Assembly: GCF_002741055.1 (NCBI RefSeq)
Contig: NZ_CP016809.1
Span: forward strand, 6,116,501-6,180,500
Length of the DNA: 64,000 nucleotides
From: Paenibacillus ihbetae
GTDB taxonomy: Bacteria; Bacillota; Bacilli; Paenibacillales; Paenibacillaceae
Direction: 5' to 3'
The position numbers and the translations under genes are program-made. This document shows, piece after piece, positions 42,590-51,857 of this stretch (position 1 is its first letter; every line of letters begins with the position of its first letter). The notes under the pieces were generated by a model. It worked only from the letters and a program-made list of their open reading frames with translations. It did no database searches and was not told the DNA's origin.

Positions 42590-43090
42590 TCCTAGTGAAG
42601 TTCATCGTCAGTTTAACTCTGGTACCGGCATTGCAGGCGATCTTTGGAAGAGGCTCATTCAATCCGTTCAATTCAAGGACGCCGGACATGAGCGCGGAGC
42701 GTGCGCGCAAGCGCGGGAAACTACGTAGGATTTGCTTTTCGTCTCTTCCGGAGAGTGTCCTTCCCGTGAAGGTATACACTGATCGGCGAACAGAATCCCG
42801 AGAAAGCAGTTTGGATCAGCGGCCAGGCCGCAACCCAATCTGATACGGTAATCGAGGGCGAGCATGATGCCCGGCTGATTATCCCGGTCGTCATCGGTTT
42901 AATTGCCTTGCTGCTTCTTGCTTACTTGCGATCTGTCGTGGCTGTCGTCTAGCTCATAGCAACCGTTGTTCTCTCCTTTTTCTCTGCGCTAGGTTCGGGT
43001 GGATCGTCGTCCATTACGGTTTGGGGCAAGCACGTGCTTGATCCCGCGGATGGTTTCGTTTTGACACGAGGAACGACCGATTGGTAAGAT
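42590..43090 (+). pseudogene. Remnant of an MMPL/RND-type membrane exporter
   Basis: Fragments in different frames read like MMPL proteins. One (from 42595) has SLTLVPALQAIFGRGSFNPF. A later one (about 42805-42950) has VWISGQAATQSD and RLIIPVVIGLIALLLLAYLR, followed by a TAG and then LIATVVLSFFSALGSG. The full gene would be over 2 kb, so most is deleted. There is no intact start. Confidence 0.7.
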
Positions 43091-43131
43091 GAGGAAGCGA
43101 ATGAATTGCAATAGAATCAGAGGTGAAAAGG

Positions 43132-43614
43132 ATGGAAACGCTGCAGGATGCGATCAAGCTAAGAGAGGAAGGAAAGCCGGAGGAAGCTAAGAGCGTGTTG
43201 ATGGCGCTTCATCGCCATTCCCCGAACGATCCCGATTTAAATTATCAGCTGGCATGGGTCCATGACATGCTCGGACTCGAAACAGCCGCTGTTCCCTATT
43301 ACGAGAAGGCGATTTCCTCAGGGCTGACCGGGGCGGACCGGCGAGGAGCACTGCTCGGCTTGGGCTCCACGTATCGGACGCTGGGCGAGTACGACAAGTC
43401 CAGAGAAATCTTTGAGCTGGCGAAGAAGGAATACCCTGAAGCAAGGGAATTCAACGTTTTTTACGCGATGACGTTATACAATTTAGGAGGCTATCAGCAG
43501 GCGATGGAGCTGCTCCTGACGGAGCTTGCCGAGACGACTCAAGATGAAGGGATTAGGTCTTACCGAAGGGCGATTGCGTTTTATGCGGATAAGCTCGATC
43601 AAGTTTGGGAATAA
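43132..43614 (+). CDS. Tetratricopeptide-repeat protein
   Basis: The 160-residue protein is made of about four TPR helix pairs (for example DLNYQLAWVHDMLGLETAAVPYYEKAI and GLGSTYRTLGEYDKSREIFELA). It likely mediates protein contacts in the cytoplasm. The ATG at 43132 has AGAGGTG upstream. The partner is unknown and no operon is evident. Confidence 0.88.
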   Translation: METLQDAIKLREEGKPEEAKSVLMALHRHSPNDPDLNYQLAWVHDMLGLETAAVPYYEKAISSGLTGADRRGALLGLGSTYRTLGEYDKSREIFELAKKEYPEAREFNVFYAMTLYNLGGYQQAMELLLTELAETTQDEGIRSYRRAIAFYADKLDQVWE

Positions 43615-43770
43615 GATACTAATTACTCCACATAAGATACATTATGTAAACTATTTGTGAACGGGAACGAATATGAATATGAATAAGATTTTAAGGTTGT
43701 CTTCATTTCTCACTAAGGTTGGCCGTTTAGAATAAGGGTGTCACGATAGGTGATGAAAGGAGCAGCACAA

Positions 43771-44124
43771 ATGAATAAAACAAACAACATGAACCTATGG
43801 TCGATCGGTCTTGGCAGCACGCTGCTGATGATCATGCTGGCTGGAAGCGAGAACGCAATAGGCGGCGGACAAGCAAGCGCGGTGGATTCTCCACGCAGCG
43901 GACCCTCCGGGTTCACCATGCAAGTTGTGCAGGAAAGCTCGGCGAACGGATACGGAAGCGTACAAAACAAAGAAACCGGGACAGCCGGCAATAGGGCCGA
44001 TCTCAACAAGGCTATTAATAATGAGGATCCCGACAATAACGCACAACACGGCATTTCCGGGAACAGCCACGGCAATACCGATAAACTGCTTGCCCAGGTT
44101 CTGACGATGGTCTCTGATACGTAA
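43771..44124 (+). CDS. Small exported protein of unknown function
   Basis: The product is about 117 residues. The ATG at 43771 follows AAAGGAG; two earlier starts at 43750 and 43753 lack a site. A hydrophobic segment at residues 8-25 (IGLGSTLLMIMLAGSENAIG) suggests a signal peptide or anchor. The rest is Asn/Gly/Ser-rich, low in hydrophobics and probably disordered. No domain is recognised. Confidence 0.6.
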   Translation: MNKTNNMNLWSIGLGSTLLMIMLAGSENAIGGGQASAVDSPRSGPSGFTMQVVQESSANGYGSVQNKETGTAGNRADLNKAINNEDPDNNAQHGISGNSHGNTDKLLAQVLTMVSDT

Positions 44125-44181
44125 TTCCATACATGAAGGAGAAAGCGGTCTGCTTTCGAATTAATGAACACTTATACTTAT

Positions 44182-44207
44182 GCCGCCTTCTTGGAAGGCG
44201 GCCTTTA
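44182..44207 (+). terminator. Hairpin after the small exported protein
   Basis: A perfect 9-bp stem GCCGCCTTC / GAAGGCGGC with a 3-nt loop and a weak CTTTAAT tail. Confidence 0.65.
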
Positions 44208-44240
44208 ATATCCTCCGATAAAACTTAGCCAGCCTCGATT

Positions 44241-44342
44241 TCAATCTTCCCATAGCCTCTCTCTGTTCATCTTGACCTGCTCAACCATGTGGCCGATATT
44301 TCCTTCCCCTGCAAACAGGGACATGTCGAGGCCTTCTCTCGA
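44241..44342 (-). pseudogene. Possible relic of a coding sequence
   Basis: A minus-strand open stretch of 33 codons reads like a protein end (LDMSLFAGEGNIGHMVEQVK ...) but starts right after a stop and has no start signal. The rest of 44208-44592 contains only an ACAAGAAC/GTTCTTGT hairpin near 44407. Confidence 0.2.
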
Positions 44343-44592
44343 TCATGGTGTAAGTCATCCTATAATTTCGACCGCTAACAGGCAATTTCCTCTCTCGCCA
44401 CATTGGTCACCGAACAAGAACTTATGTTCTTGTAATATTTTCCTGTAGCCATTATTATTATCATATCATTGCTATGCATCAGACTGGGTTAACGTTGAAA
44501 CGAATCGTCCACCGCAGCCGCTACGGTATAACACGGAGATCCAGGTGATCCTTGGCTTCAAAGATCCAACAAGAGGAAGGAGATTGGAATAT

Positions 44593-46380
44593 ATGCAAAC
44601 GGACCGGCTATACCGGACGAAGCGAAGGACAACAAGTCTCGGGATGTACAAGGACATGCTGGTCAGGTATGTACTGCCTCATAAAAAAATGCTTGCGAGA
44701 CTTGCCGTGCTGCTGTTACTGTCGATCGGACTGCAGCTGATCAACCCGCAGATCATCCGCTATTTTATTGATACGGCGCAAGGCGAAGGAAGCCTGACGG
44801 CATTGTATTACGCTGCAGGCTTCTTTATTGGCTTTTCACTCCTGCAGCAGGGCGTATCGGTTGCAGCCGCTTATTTCAGCGAGAATTTGGGCTGGACGAC
44901 CACCAACAAGCTGCGCGCAGAGCTGGCGGAGCACTGCTTGTCGCTGGATATGAGCTTCCATAAGACGCAGACGTCCGGCTCGCTGATCGAACGGGTGGAC
45001 GGCGATGTGAATGCGCTCGCCAATTTTTTCTCCAGCTTTATCATACACCTGTTCGGCAATCTGCTGTTAATGATCGGCATCCTGGTTCTCTTGTTCCGGG
45101 AGAGCTTCTGGATCGGTTTGGTCATGACAGCATTTGTGATCGGCAGTATTTATGTCATCCAATACATACGCAGATTTGCGATACCTGTCTGGAAACGCTG
45201 GCGGGAGCTGAATGCGGAATTTTACGGCTTCATTGGGGAGCATCTTGAAGGAACGGAGGATACCCGGGCCAACGGGGCGGCGGGCTACGTCATGAACCGC
45301 TTTTTTGAACTGGCCAGGCGAATGCTCCCGGTCCGGGTGCGGGCTTTCATCGGATTCTTTCTGATGTGGAGTACAACGATTCTCGTGTTTGCGCTCGGCA
45401 ACGCGGCTGCCTTCGTCGTCTGCGCCTTGCTATGGAAGAACGGGCAAGGAGGGCTGACCATCGGTTCCATCTACCTGGTGTTCTACTATACGGAGCTGCT
45501 GGCGAAGCCGATCGAGAAAATCCGGACCCAGCTCGAGGACCTGCAAAAGGCGGACGCAAGCCTGATGCGGGTACGGGAGCTGCTGGCTACGGAGCCGCTT
45601 ATCAAGGACGGTCCGGGAGCACCGCTGCCTGCGGGTCCGTTGTCGGTTGAATTCCGTGATTTGACGTTTTCATACGAAGCGGATGGCCCGCCTACGCTCG
45701 ATAAGCTGAACCTGCGGCTGGAACCGGGGCAAACGCTTGGTTTATTGGGACGGACCGGCAGCGGCAAGACCACGATCGCCCGGCTTTTGCTGCGGTTCTA
45801 CGATCCGCAGCAGGGAAGCATTGAGCTGGCGGGAACGGATATTCGCGCCTGCAAGCTGCAAGAATTGAGGCGGAAGGTCGCGATGGTGACGCAAAATATC
45901 GAGATCCTTGAAGGAACGGTCCGCGATAATTTAACGCTGTTCGATGAACGGATTCCTGATCCGCGCATTCATTCGGTACTGGAAGAGCTGGGACTGGGGG
46001 CGTGGCTTGCATCCTTACCAGAAGGGCTCAATACGAGCCTGGCGTCGGGGGGAGGCAGCTTATCCGCAGGCGAAGCCCAGCTGCTGGCATTCGCCCGCGT
46101 TTTCCTGACCGACCCGGGCCTCGTTATTCTTGACGAAGCTTCTTCGCGGCTTGACCCCTTGACCGAGCATCGGATCGAGGCGGCAATCACGAAGCTTTTA
46201 CGGGAGAAGACTTGCATTATCATTGCTCACCGACTGGCCACCGTGCAGCGGGCGGACCGCATTCTCATCCTTGAGAATGGGCGGACGATCGAGTGCGGGG
46301 CAAGGGAAGAGCTTGCCGCGAATCCGGCATCACGATTCAGCCGAATGCTTGCGGTGGGCGCGGAGGAGGTACTGGTATGA
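44593..46380 (+). CDS. ABC exporter subunit 1 (fused membrane and ATPase domains)
   Basis: The 595-residue half-transporter has six membrane helices (about 40-320) and an ATPase domain. Walker A is GRTGSGKTT, Walker B VILDEASSRLD with the catalytic Glu, and the switch His is in IIAHRLAT. Its signature is LSAGEAQ rather than LSGGQ. The ATG at 44593 follows AGGAAGGAG. Its stop overlaps the next half-transporter by four bases, so they form a heterodimer exporting drugs, peptides or lipids. Confidence 0.93.
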   Translation: MQTDRLYRTKRRTTSLGMYKDMLVRYVLPHKKMLARLAVLLLLSIGLQLINPQIIRYFIDTAQGEGSLTALYYAAGFFIGFSLLQQGVSVAAAYFSENLGWTTTNKLRAELAEHCLSLDMSFHKTQTSGSLIERVDGDVNALANFFSSFIIHLFGNLLLMIGILVLLFRESFWIGLVMTAFVIGSIYVIQYIRRFAIPVWKRWRELNAEFYGFIGEHLEGTEDTRANGAAGYVMNRFFELARRMLPVRVRAFIGFFLMWSTTILVFALGNAAAFVVCALLWKNGQGGLTIGSIYLVFYYTELLAKPIEKIRTQLEDLQKADASLMRVRELLATEPLIKDGPGAPLPAGPLSVEFRDLTFSYEADGPPTLDKLNLRLEPGQTLGLLGRTGSGKTTIARLLLRFYDPQQGSIELAGTDIRACKLQELRRKVAMVTQNIEILEGTVRDNLTLFDERIPDPRIHSVLEELGLGAWLASLPEGLNTSLASGGGSLSAGEAQLLAFARVFLTDPGLVILDEASSRLDPLTEHRIEAAITKLLREKTCIIIAHRLATVQRADRILILENGRTIECGAREELAANPASRFSRMLAVGAEEVLV

Positions 46381-48254
46381 AAACAAGGCACTTTTTCTGG
46401 CGGCTCTTGCTTTACCGTCCGGGTTTATACCTGCTGAATTTGCTTGCATGGTCGCTGATCCATATGGCTCCGCTCCTCCCGGGGCTGCTTACGAAAGCCT
46501 TCTTCGATCATTTGGAAGGCACGTATGAATTTCCGTATGGCGTATGGGCCATCGCGGTGCTCCTGATTGGAGCGGCGCTGGCGAGAATCACCCTAATCTA
46601 CGGGGGTTTCATGACCGACGTTCATTTTCGGTTCCGGATCGCCACCTTGATTCGGCGCAATATGCTCGCTCATGTGCTGAAGGAGCCGGGTGCCCGGGCG
46701 ATTCCTTGCTCGCCTGGCGAAGCGATAAGCAATTTCCGCGACGATGTTGATCAGGCGGAAGAGGCTACAAGCTGGTCCGTTGATACATTAGGTTTGATCG
46801 GCTTTGTCATTGTCGCAAGCTGGATATTGATCTCAATCGATCTTCAGCTGACCGTGTTAGTGTTCGTACCTTTGATACTCGTCGTAACGGCTGCCCAGAT
46901 TGCAACGGCTAGGATCCAGAAATACAGGGCGGCCAGCCGCGAGTCGACAGCCAAAGTTACCGGCGCCATCAGCGAAATGTTTGCGAACGTTCAAGCGATC
47001 CAGGTGGCAGGGGCCGAGAAGCGCGTCGTCGACCGTTTTGTAAGGCTTAGCGAGAATCGCCGCCAATCTATGGTTAAGGATAAGCTGCTGACGGAGGCGC
47101 TGTCTTCCGTATTTACCAATTCCGTCAATCTGGGCACCGGTCTTATTCTTGTGCTGGCCAGCTATAAAATGCGCAACGGCGAATTTACCGTGGGCGACTT
47201 GTCCTTATTCGTTTATTACTTAACGTTTGTCACTCAGCTCATTTCAAATGTCGGTAACTTTATGACCTACTACAAGCAGATGGGGGTCAGCTTCAAGAGA
47301 ATGGTGTCGATGCTTCAAGGCGCACCCGCGACCCTGCTGACAGCGGCGAACGATATCGGCATTGGCCGAACAAGGACCAAGCACAAGCACGAGGGTAGTT
47401 TGGCAGCGGATGCTAACGAAAGAGATCAATCGTTTACGGAAAATCGGGCCATGAGCCGCACCATACACGTCGAGGAGCCTGAATCCGGCTTCAATCCGAC
47501 GCCTCCGGCGATCTGTGCACCGCCGCTTCAACAGCTTGAAGCGAGAGGGCTGACCTACCGTTATCCTGAGACCGGCCGTGGCATCGAGAACATTAGCCTT
47601 AATCTGACCCGGGGGTCATTTACGGTTGTAACCGGTATGATCGGTAGCGGCAAAACCACGCTCGTCCGGACGCTGCTCGGCCTGCTTCCGGCCGAAGCCG
47701 GCGATATACGCTGGAATGGAGAGCGGATCGACAACCCTGCGGATTTCTTCGTTCCACCGCAAAGTGCCTATACGGCGCAAATTCCAAGGCTGTACAGCGA
47801 TATGCTGAGGAACAATATCCTTCTTGGAATCGAGGAGCAGCCCGGAAGTTTGGATCGTGCGCTGCATGCTGCGGTAATGGAGGAGGATATTAAGCACCTG
47901 CAGGACGGCCTCATGACGATGGTCGGGCCCCGGGGCGTAAAGCTCTCCGGCGGGCAGGCACAGCGTACCGCTGCCGCCCGGATGCTGGTCCGCGATGCAG
48001 AACTCTATGTCTTTGATGATCTATCCAGCGCGCTGGATGTCGAGACGGAACGCAAGCTGTGGGAAAGACTGTTCCGCGAGCGGAGGGGAGCGACCTGCCT
48101 GGTTGTATCCCATCGAAGAGCGGCCTTGAATCATGCAGATCAGATTATCGTCTTGAACGGCGGTGTGATTGAGGCGGAAGGAACAGCCGAAGAGCTGCTG
48201 CGCTCAAGTGAAAGCTTCCGGCAGCTATGGTATGGTGAAGAAACCGGCACTTGA
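46377..48254 (+). CDS. ABC exporter subunit 2
   Basis: The 625-residue partner of the preceding protein has six membrane helices, a ~70-residue charged linker (TKHKHEGSLAADANERDQSF region) before the ATPase domain, Walker A GMIGSGKTT and a canonical LSGGQAQ signature. Walker B reads YVFDDLSSALD, with Asp where the catalytic Glu is expected. Together with the altered signature of subunit 1 this gives one normal and one degenerate ATP site, as in many heterodimeric exporters. The ATG at 46377 overlaps the upstream stop. Confidence 0.93.
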   Translation: MKTRHFFWRLLLYRPGLYLLNLLAWSLIHMAPLLPGLLTKAFFDHLEGTYEFPYGVWAIAVLLIGAALARITLIYGGFMTDVHFRFRIATLIRRNMLAHVLKEPGARAIPCSPGEAISNFRDDVDQAEEATSWSVDTLGLIGFVIVASWILISIDLQLTVLVFVPLILVVTAAQIATARIQKYRAASRESTAKVTGAISEMFANVQAIQVAGAEKRVVDRFVRLSENRRQSMVKDKLLTEALSSVFTNSVNLGTGLILVLASYKMRNGEFTVGDLSLFVYYLTFVTQLISNVGNFMTYYKQMGVSFKRMVSMLQGAPATLLTAANDIGIGRTRTKHKHEGSLAADANERDQSFTENRAMSRTIHVEEPESGFNPTPPAICAPPLQQLEARGLTYRYPETGRGIENISLNLTRGSFTVVTGMIGSGKTTLVRTLLGLLPAEAGDIRWNGERIDNPADFFVPPQSAYTAQIPRLYSDMLRNNILLGIEEQPGSLDRALHAAVMEEDIKHLQDGLMTMVGPRGVKLSGGQAQRTAAARMLVRDAELYVFDDLSSALDVETERKLWERLFRERRGATCLVVSHRRAALNHADQIIVLNGGVIEAEGTAEELLRSSESFRQLWYGEETGT

Positions 48255-48309
48255 TCGTCGGGTATGGCCAATCGAATGGTATTTCAATGACCTTTGGCCC
48301 TGGAATTAC

Positions 48310-48388
48310 CAAAAAAGAAAAATCCCCTTCAGCGAAGCCGGTGATACGCAACACGCCGGCTTCTTGCCTGGGAGGGGATTTTTTAATT
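48310..48388. terminator. Two-way terminator between ABC exporter and hydrolase genes
   Basis: AAAAATCCCCT (about 48319) pairs with GGGGATTTTTT (about 48374), with an inner GAAGCCGG/CCGGCTTC stem. The A-run and T-run suit both converging genes. Confidence 0.85.
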
Positions 48389-48407
48389 TTCCAGCACCGG
48401 TGTTAAA

Positions 48408-49262
48408 TCAGTCTGATGGATAAGGAGCCATGCTGCGCATGACCGAGGTCAGCTTGCCCGCGATATACTCATGGATGATGGGGCTTGCAAAATATCCGCT
48501 GTGGCACAGGGGGTTCCAGCTTTTCCACCAGACTCCGACATTAACGGCGACATCTTCGCGTACGGCATCCCGATAAGCAGGATCCACGCCTTTCAGCGGA
48601 TAGCCAAGGATATCATCCTTGTCGTAGAAGTTGACCCATTCGCCGCCGTCAAGGCGGCTGTGATAGTCTCTTAATCGATCGGAAGGCACACGGATCGGAC
48701 GGTCAAAGTCGCCGTATCGCAAGCTCCAGAGCGGTAGCGTCGTGCCAAGAGAATAGAAGAGTGAGAGGGTGTCCCCTCTTTCCAAGGGAGAGGCGGGGTC
48801 AATCACAAGCTTGTGTCCCCGGGATGAGTGCTGAAGGTCATAGAAGAAATTGCTCGCGATAACGGCGCCCAGGCTGTGGGCGATCACGCATAATGGGGCG
48901 GTCGGTCCGGCTGCTGCGGTTAATCTGTGCAGCGCTTGACTGATCGTCATATGCACGGCGTCATAGTTTTGGGATTCGGAGTCGACCGGCTGGTAGGCAA
49001 CGGCATCGGCCAGATTATGAATAACATATCGGCGAAGGTGGCGGTATCGCAGCCGGTAGGGTGCGATGATATTTTGTTCCAATTCCGTTTCTCTGCGTGC
49101 AAATACATCGGCCCAGTGAACCGCTTCGATCTCCAGCAGATCAGGGGATTGGCCGGAGGCTTTTGCAAAAGCTTCTCTTAATTGCTTCTTGAACTTATCG
49201 GCATAACTCTTCTTCTGCTTACCCAATCCGTGGACAATAATCACTGCAATTTTCGGTTTCAT
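48408..49262 (-). CDS. Alpha/beta-hydrolase-like protein
   Basis: The 284-residue protein begins with KIAVIIVHGLGKQKKS, an oxyanion-type strand-loop, and has the nucleophile elbow AHSLGA. A late His near the C-terminus (WNPLCHSGYF) can complete a triad. It resembles serine hydrolase or lipase-like proteins of unknown substrate. There is no signal peptide. GGGGGC lies upstream of the ATG. Confidence 0.75.
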   Translation of the reverse strand: MKPKIAVIIVHGLGKQKKSYADKFKKQLREAFAKASGQSPDLLEIEAVHWADVFARRETELEQNIIAPYRLRYRHLRRYVIHNLADAVAYQPVDSESQNYDAVHMTISQALHRLTAAAGPTAPLCVIAHSLGAVIASNFFYDLQHSSRGHKLVIDPASPLERGDTLSLFYSLGTTLPLWSLRYGDFDRPIRVPSDRLRDYHSRLDGGEWVNFYDKDDILGYPLKGVDPAYRDAVREDVAVNVGVWWKSWNPLCHSGYFASPIIHEYIAGKLTSVMRSMAPYPSD

Positions 49263-49379
49263 CGCAACTGCAGCCCCCTTATCGGAATAACGCGTTTGAT
49301 ATTATTTTATCATGTATATTCGATATGCAGACCTTAGTAAATAGGGAGATAGAGTAGATTTCGAAAAATAGCGCAAAAA

Positions 49380-49418
49380 AAGGACGGATCTCCCGCTTGA
49401 GTCGAGATCCGTCCTTAT
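49380..49418 (-). terminator. Terminator of the 49443 ABC gene
   Basis: AAGGACGGATCTC / GAGATCCGTCCTT perfect stem; the minus-strand reading ends in seven T. Confidence 0.9.
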
Positions 49419-49442
49419 CGTGCCGGCATGCATGCCGCCGGA

Positions 49443-51149
49443 CTAATTCAATTGATGCAGCCTGCTGTACGCGCCGCCCGATCGGATCAATTCCTGATGG
49501 GTGCCTTGCTCGGCAATTCCATCTTTATTGACGACAATGATGCGGTCAGCGTTTTGGATCGTTGTCAGCCGGTGCGCAATCACGAGCGTCGTTCTTCCGA
49601 CGGACAACTCGGAGAGCGACTTTTGGATTTGGGCTTCCGTCTCCGTATCCAGGGCGGAGGTGGCTTCGTCCAGGATGAGGATCGGAGGGTTTTTCAGAAA
49701 CATTCTGGCAATCGACAAGCGCTGCTTCTGTCCGCCTGACAGCTTCACGCCCCGTTCCCCGATAATCGTGTCCATGCCTTCAGGCAGGCTGCGGATCAGA
49801 TCGTCCAGCGAAGCCCGGCGGGCGGCTTCCCAGATCTGCTCGTCTGTCGCGGACAGATCGCCGTATGCGATATTTTCGCGGATCGAACCCGAGAACAGGA
49901 ACACGTCCTGCTGAACGATGCCGATACGCTTGCGCAGGCTGTGCAGCTTAATGTTTCGGATATCGATGCCGTCGACGGTAATTCGGCCCTGGTCTACTTC
50001 GTAGAACCGCGGCAGCAGGCTGCATATGGTCGTCTTGCCTGCGCCGGATGGACCGACGAAAGCGACCGTTTCTCCGGCACGGATGGAAAGGCTGATATGG
50101 TTCAGGATCGGCCGGTTCGGCTCATAGCCGAAGGTGACGCCCTCGAATCGGATATCTCCGCGCACGGCACTAAGAGAGATGGCATCAGGTGCATCAGCGA
50201 TTTCCGGCTCGGTATCCATAATCTCCAAATACCGTTTGAAGCCCGCAATCCCTTTCGGATAACTCTCGATCACGGCGTTGATCTTCTCGATCGGCCGGAA
50301 GAAGATATTGGAGAGCAGTAGGAACGCCATGAATTCGCCCATCTCGATTTTTCCTTGGATAAAGAACCAGGCACCGCAAATCATGACAAACACGGTAATC
50401 AGCCGCATTAACATGTAACTGACGGACGTGCTTTTTGCCATCGTCTTGTAGGCAAGCAGCTTGGTCGCGCGGAATTGCTTGTTCTCCGCCTCGAATAGCT
50501 GTTTCTCATGCTCCTCATTGGCAAAGGATTGAACGACGCGGATGCCGCCAACGTTGTCCTCGATGCGGGCATTGAAGTTCCCTACGTCCCGGAACAATTG
50601 ACGGTAGGTTGTCGTCATTCGTCCTCCGAATTTGATGATGAGCCACGCCATCAACGGCACGATGATAAACGTAATCAGCGCCAGCTCCAAATTGATGTAA
50701 GCCATCAGAGAGAAGGAGCCCAGCAGGGTCATGACGGCGATGAATACATCCTCCGGTCCATGATGGGCAACTTCGCCTATGTCATTCAGATCATTCGTAA
50801 CACGTCCCATCAGATGGCCGGTTTTGTTGTTGTCGAAGAATCGGAAGGACAGCTTCTGGATATGGGAGAACATTTTTGCGCGCATATCGGTTTCAATATT
50901 CACGCCGAGCATATGCCCCCAATAGGTCACGATATATTGAAGCGCCGTATTCAGCGCATAAATGGACAGCAGCACCAGACAAGCGATCAGAATCAGGGGC
51001 CAGTTCTGTCCGGGCAGCAGGTCATCAATAAACTTGCTGACGGCGAGCGGAAATGCCAGCTCCAGCAATCCGGCAATAACCGCGCACGTAAAATCAAGGA
51101 TGAATAAGCCCTTATAGGGACGGTAATAAGAGAAAAACCTTCGTATCAA
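49443..51149 (-). CDS. ABC exporter, homodimer type
   Basis: The 568-residue half-transporter has six membrane helices (about 15-300) and a complete ATPase domain: Walker A GPSGAGKTT, LSGGQ signature, Walker B LILDEATSALD with catalytic Glu and switch His in IAHRLTT. All catalytic parts are present, so it can work as a homodimer, as in multidrug exporters of the YfiB/MsbA type. The start is a TTG with GGAG about 11 bases upstream. No partner adjoins. Confidence 0.93.
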   Translation of the reverse strand: MIRRFFSYYRPYKGLFILDFTCAVIAGLLELAFPLAVSKFIDDLLPGQNWPLILIACLVLLSIYALNTALQYIVTYWGHMLGVNIETDMRAKMFSHIQKLSFRFFDNNKTGHLMGRVTNDLNDIGEVAHHGPEDVFIAVMTLLGSFSLMAYINLELALITFIIVPLMAWLIIKFGGRMTTTYRQLFRDVGNFNARIEDNVGGIRVVQSFANEEHEKQLFEAENKQFRATKLLAYKTMAKSTSVSYMLMRLITVFVMICGAWFFIQGKIEMGEFMAFLLLSNIFFRPIEKINAVIESYPKGIAGFKRYLEIMDTEPEIADAPDAISLSAVRGDIRFEGVTFGYEPNRPILNHISLSIRAGETVAFVGPSGAGKTTICSLLPRFYEVDQGRITVDGIDIRNIKLHSLRKRIGIVQQDVFLFSGSIRENIAYGDLSATDEQIWEAARRASLDDLIRSLPEGMDTIIGERGVKLSGGQKQRLSIARMFLKNPPILILDEATSALDTETEAQIQKSLSELSVGRTTLVIAHRLTTIQNADRIIVVNKDGIAEQGTHQELIRSGGAYSRLHQLN

Positions 51150-51230
51150 ATCAAATCACGCTCCAAGTTTATAACGAATATGTAGGGGATGCTACCATAC
51201 AGAATGGGTCTGGATCATGGATCTGGCCTT

Positions 51231-51560
51231 TCAATTCTCCGTGCTGTGCGACTCATGCAGATCGAAAGCCTGGATATACTCTTGGATGATCTGATCCACC
51301 GCCTTTAATTCCCCGCTCACCACTTGACGAATCGCTTCAAAATCGGGGTCGTTCACCTGCCGCTTTAACGAGTCCCGCTTCACGTATAACTGGTCCAGAA
51401 ATGCCAGCGCACGACCTCGACGGAAAGTCTGGGCCCTGCCGTGCTCCCTGCCAGCGTGGCCCCGGTCATCCCGGTGCCGACTATGCCGACCCCCGCGTCT
51501 TTGGCTGCCTTCGAAATCCTCTCGATGTTGAATCTTTTCAATGGGGTCTTCGTGCTTCAC
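51231..51560 (-). CDS. Small Arg/His-rich protein of unknown function
   Basis: The 109-residue product has a low-complexity Arg/His/Gly-rich N-terminal part (SQRRGGRHSRHRDDRGHAGR) and a helical C-terminal part (ALAFLDQLYVKRDSLKRQV) that may form a coiled coil. The GTG start follows AGGAGGTG by six bases; an upstream TTG at 51578 overlaps the site. The basic region could bind nucleic acid. Two palindromic operators lie upstream at 51616-51663. No family is recognised. Confidence 0.65.
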   Translation of the reverse strand: MKHEDPIEKIQHREDFEGSQRRGGRHSRHRDDRGHAGREHGRAQTFRRGRALAFLDQLYVKRDSLKRQVNDPDFEAIRQVVSGELKAVDQIIQEYIQAFDLHESHSTEN

Positions 51561-51615
51561 TCCGTTCACCTCCTGCAATGATCGTATTCAAATGTATAGC
51601 AATCAAAATGCAAAA

Positions 51616-51663
51616 TGTATACAATTGTATACCAGTTAAGTTGATTGTATACATATGTATACA
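51616..51663. promoter_or_regulatory. Tandem palindromic operators spaced 30 bp
   Basis: TGTATACAATTGTATAC (51616-51632) and TGTATACATATGTATACA (51646-51663) start exactly 30 bp apart, and a half-site TGTATA lies at 51594. GTATAC-type palindromes are often bound by GntR or TetR dimers. They lie between the Arg/His-rich gene (minus) and guaD (plus). No regulator gene adjoins. Confidence 0.65.
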
Positions 51664-51857
51664 CATCGTCAAGCCATAATTTTAGCACACCTCACGCTTA
51701 CAGCATGGATCATCTCAGGATTTGGAAAAATTATAGTGATTCAGATCGGATGTGATATGATATTTTGGGTGGACACAAGCCAGTGGGAAAATTGCTCGGA
51801 AAGATAAAATGATTCCGTTTTGTTGAAACATGAAGCGAGGAAGGGAGCGATTATTAG

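Noticed and set aside
51420-51540. Alternate minus-strand frame with a GVGIVGTGMTGATLAG-like stretch
   Set aside because: It has no start signals and no continuation into a dinucleotide-binding protein; the RBS supports the Arg/His-rich frame.
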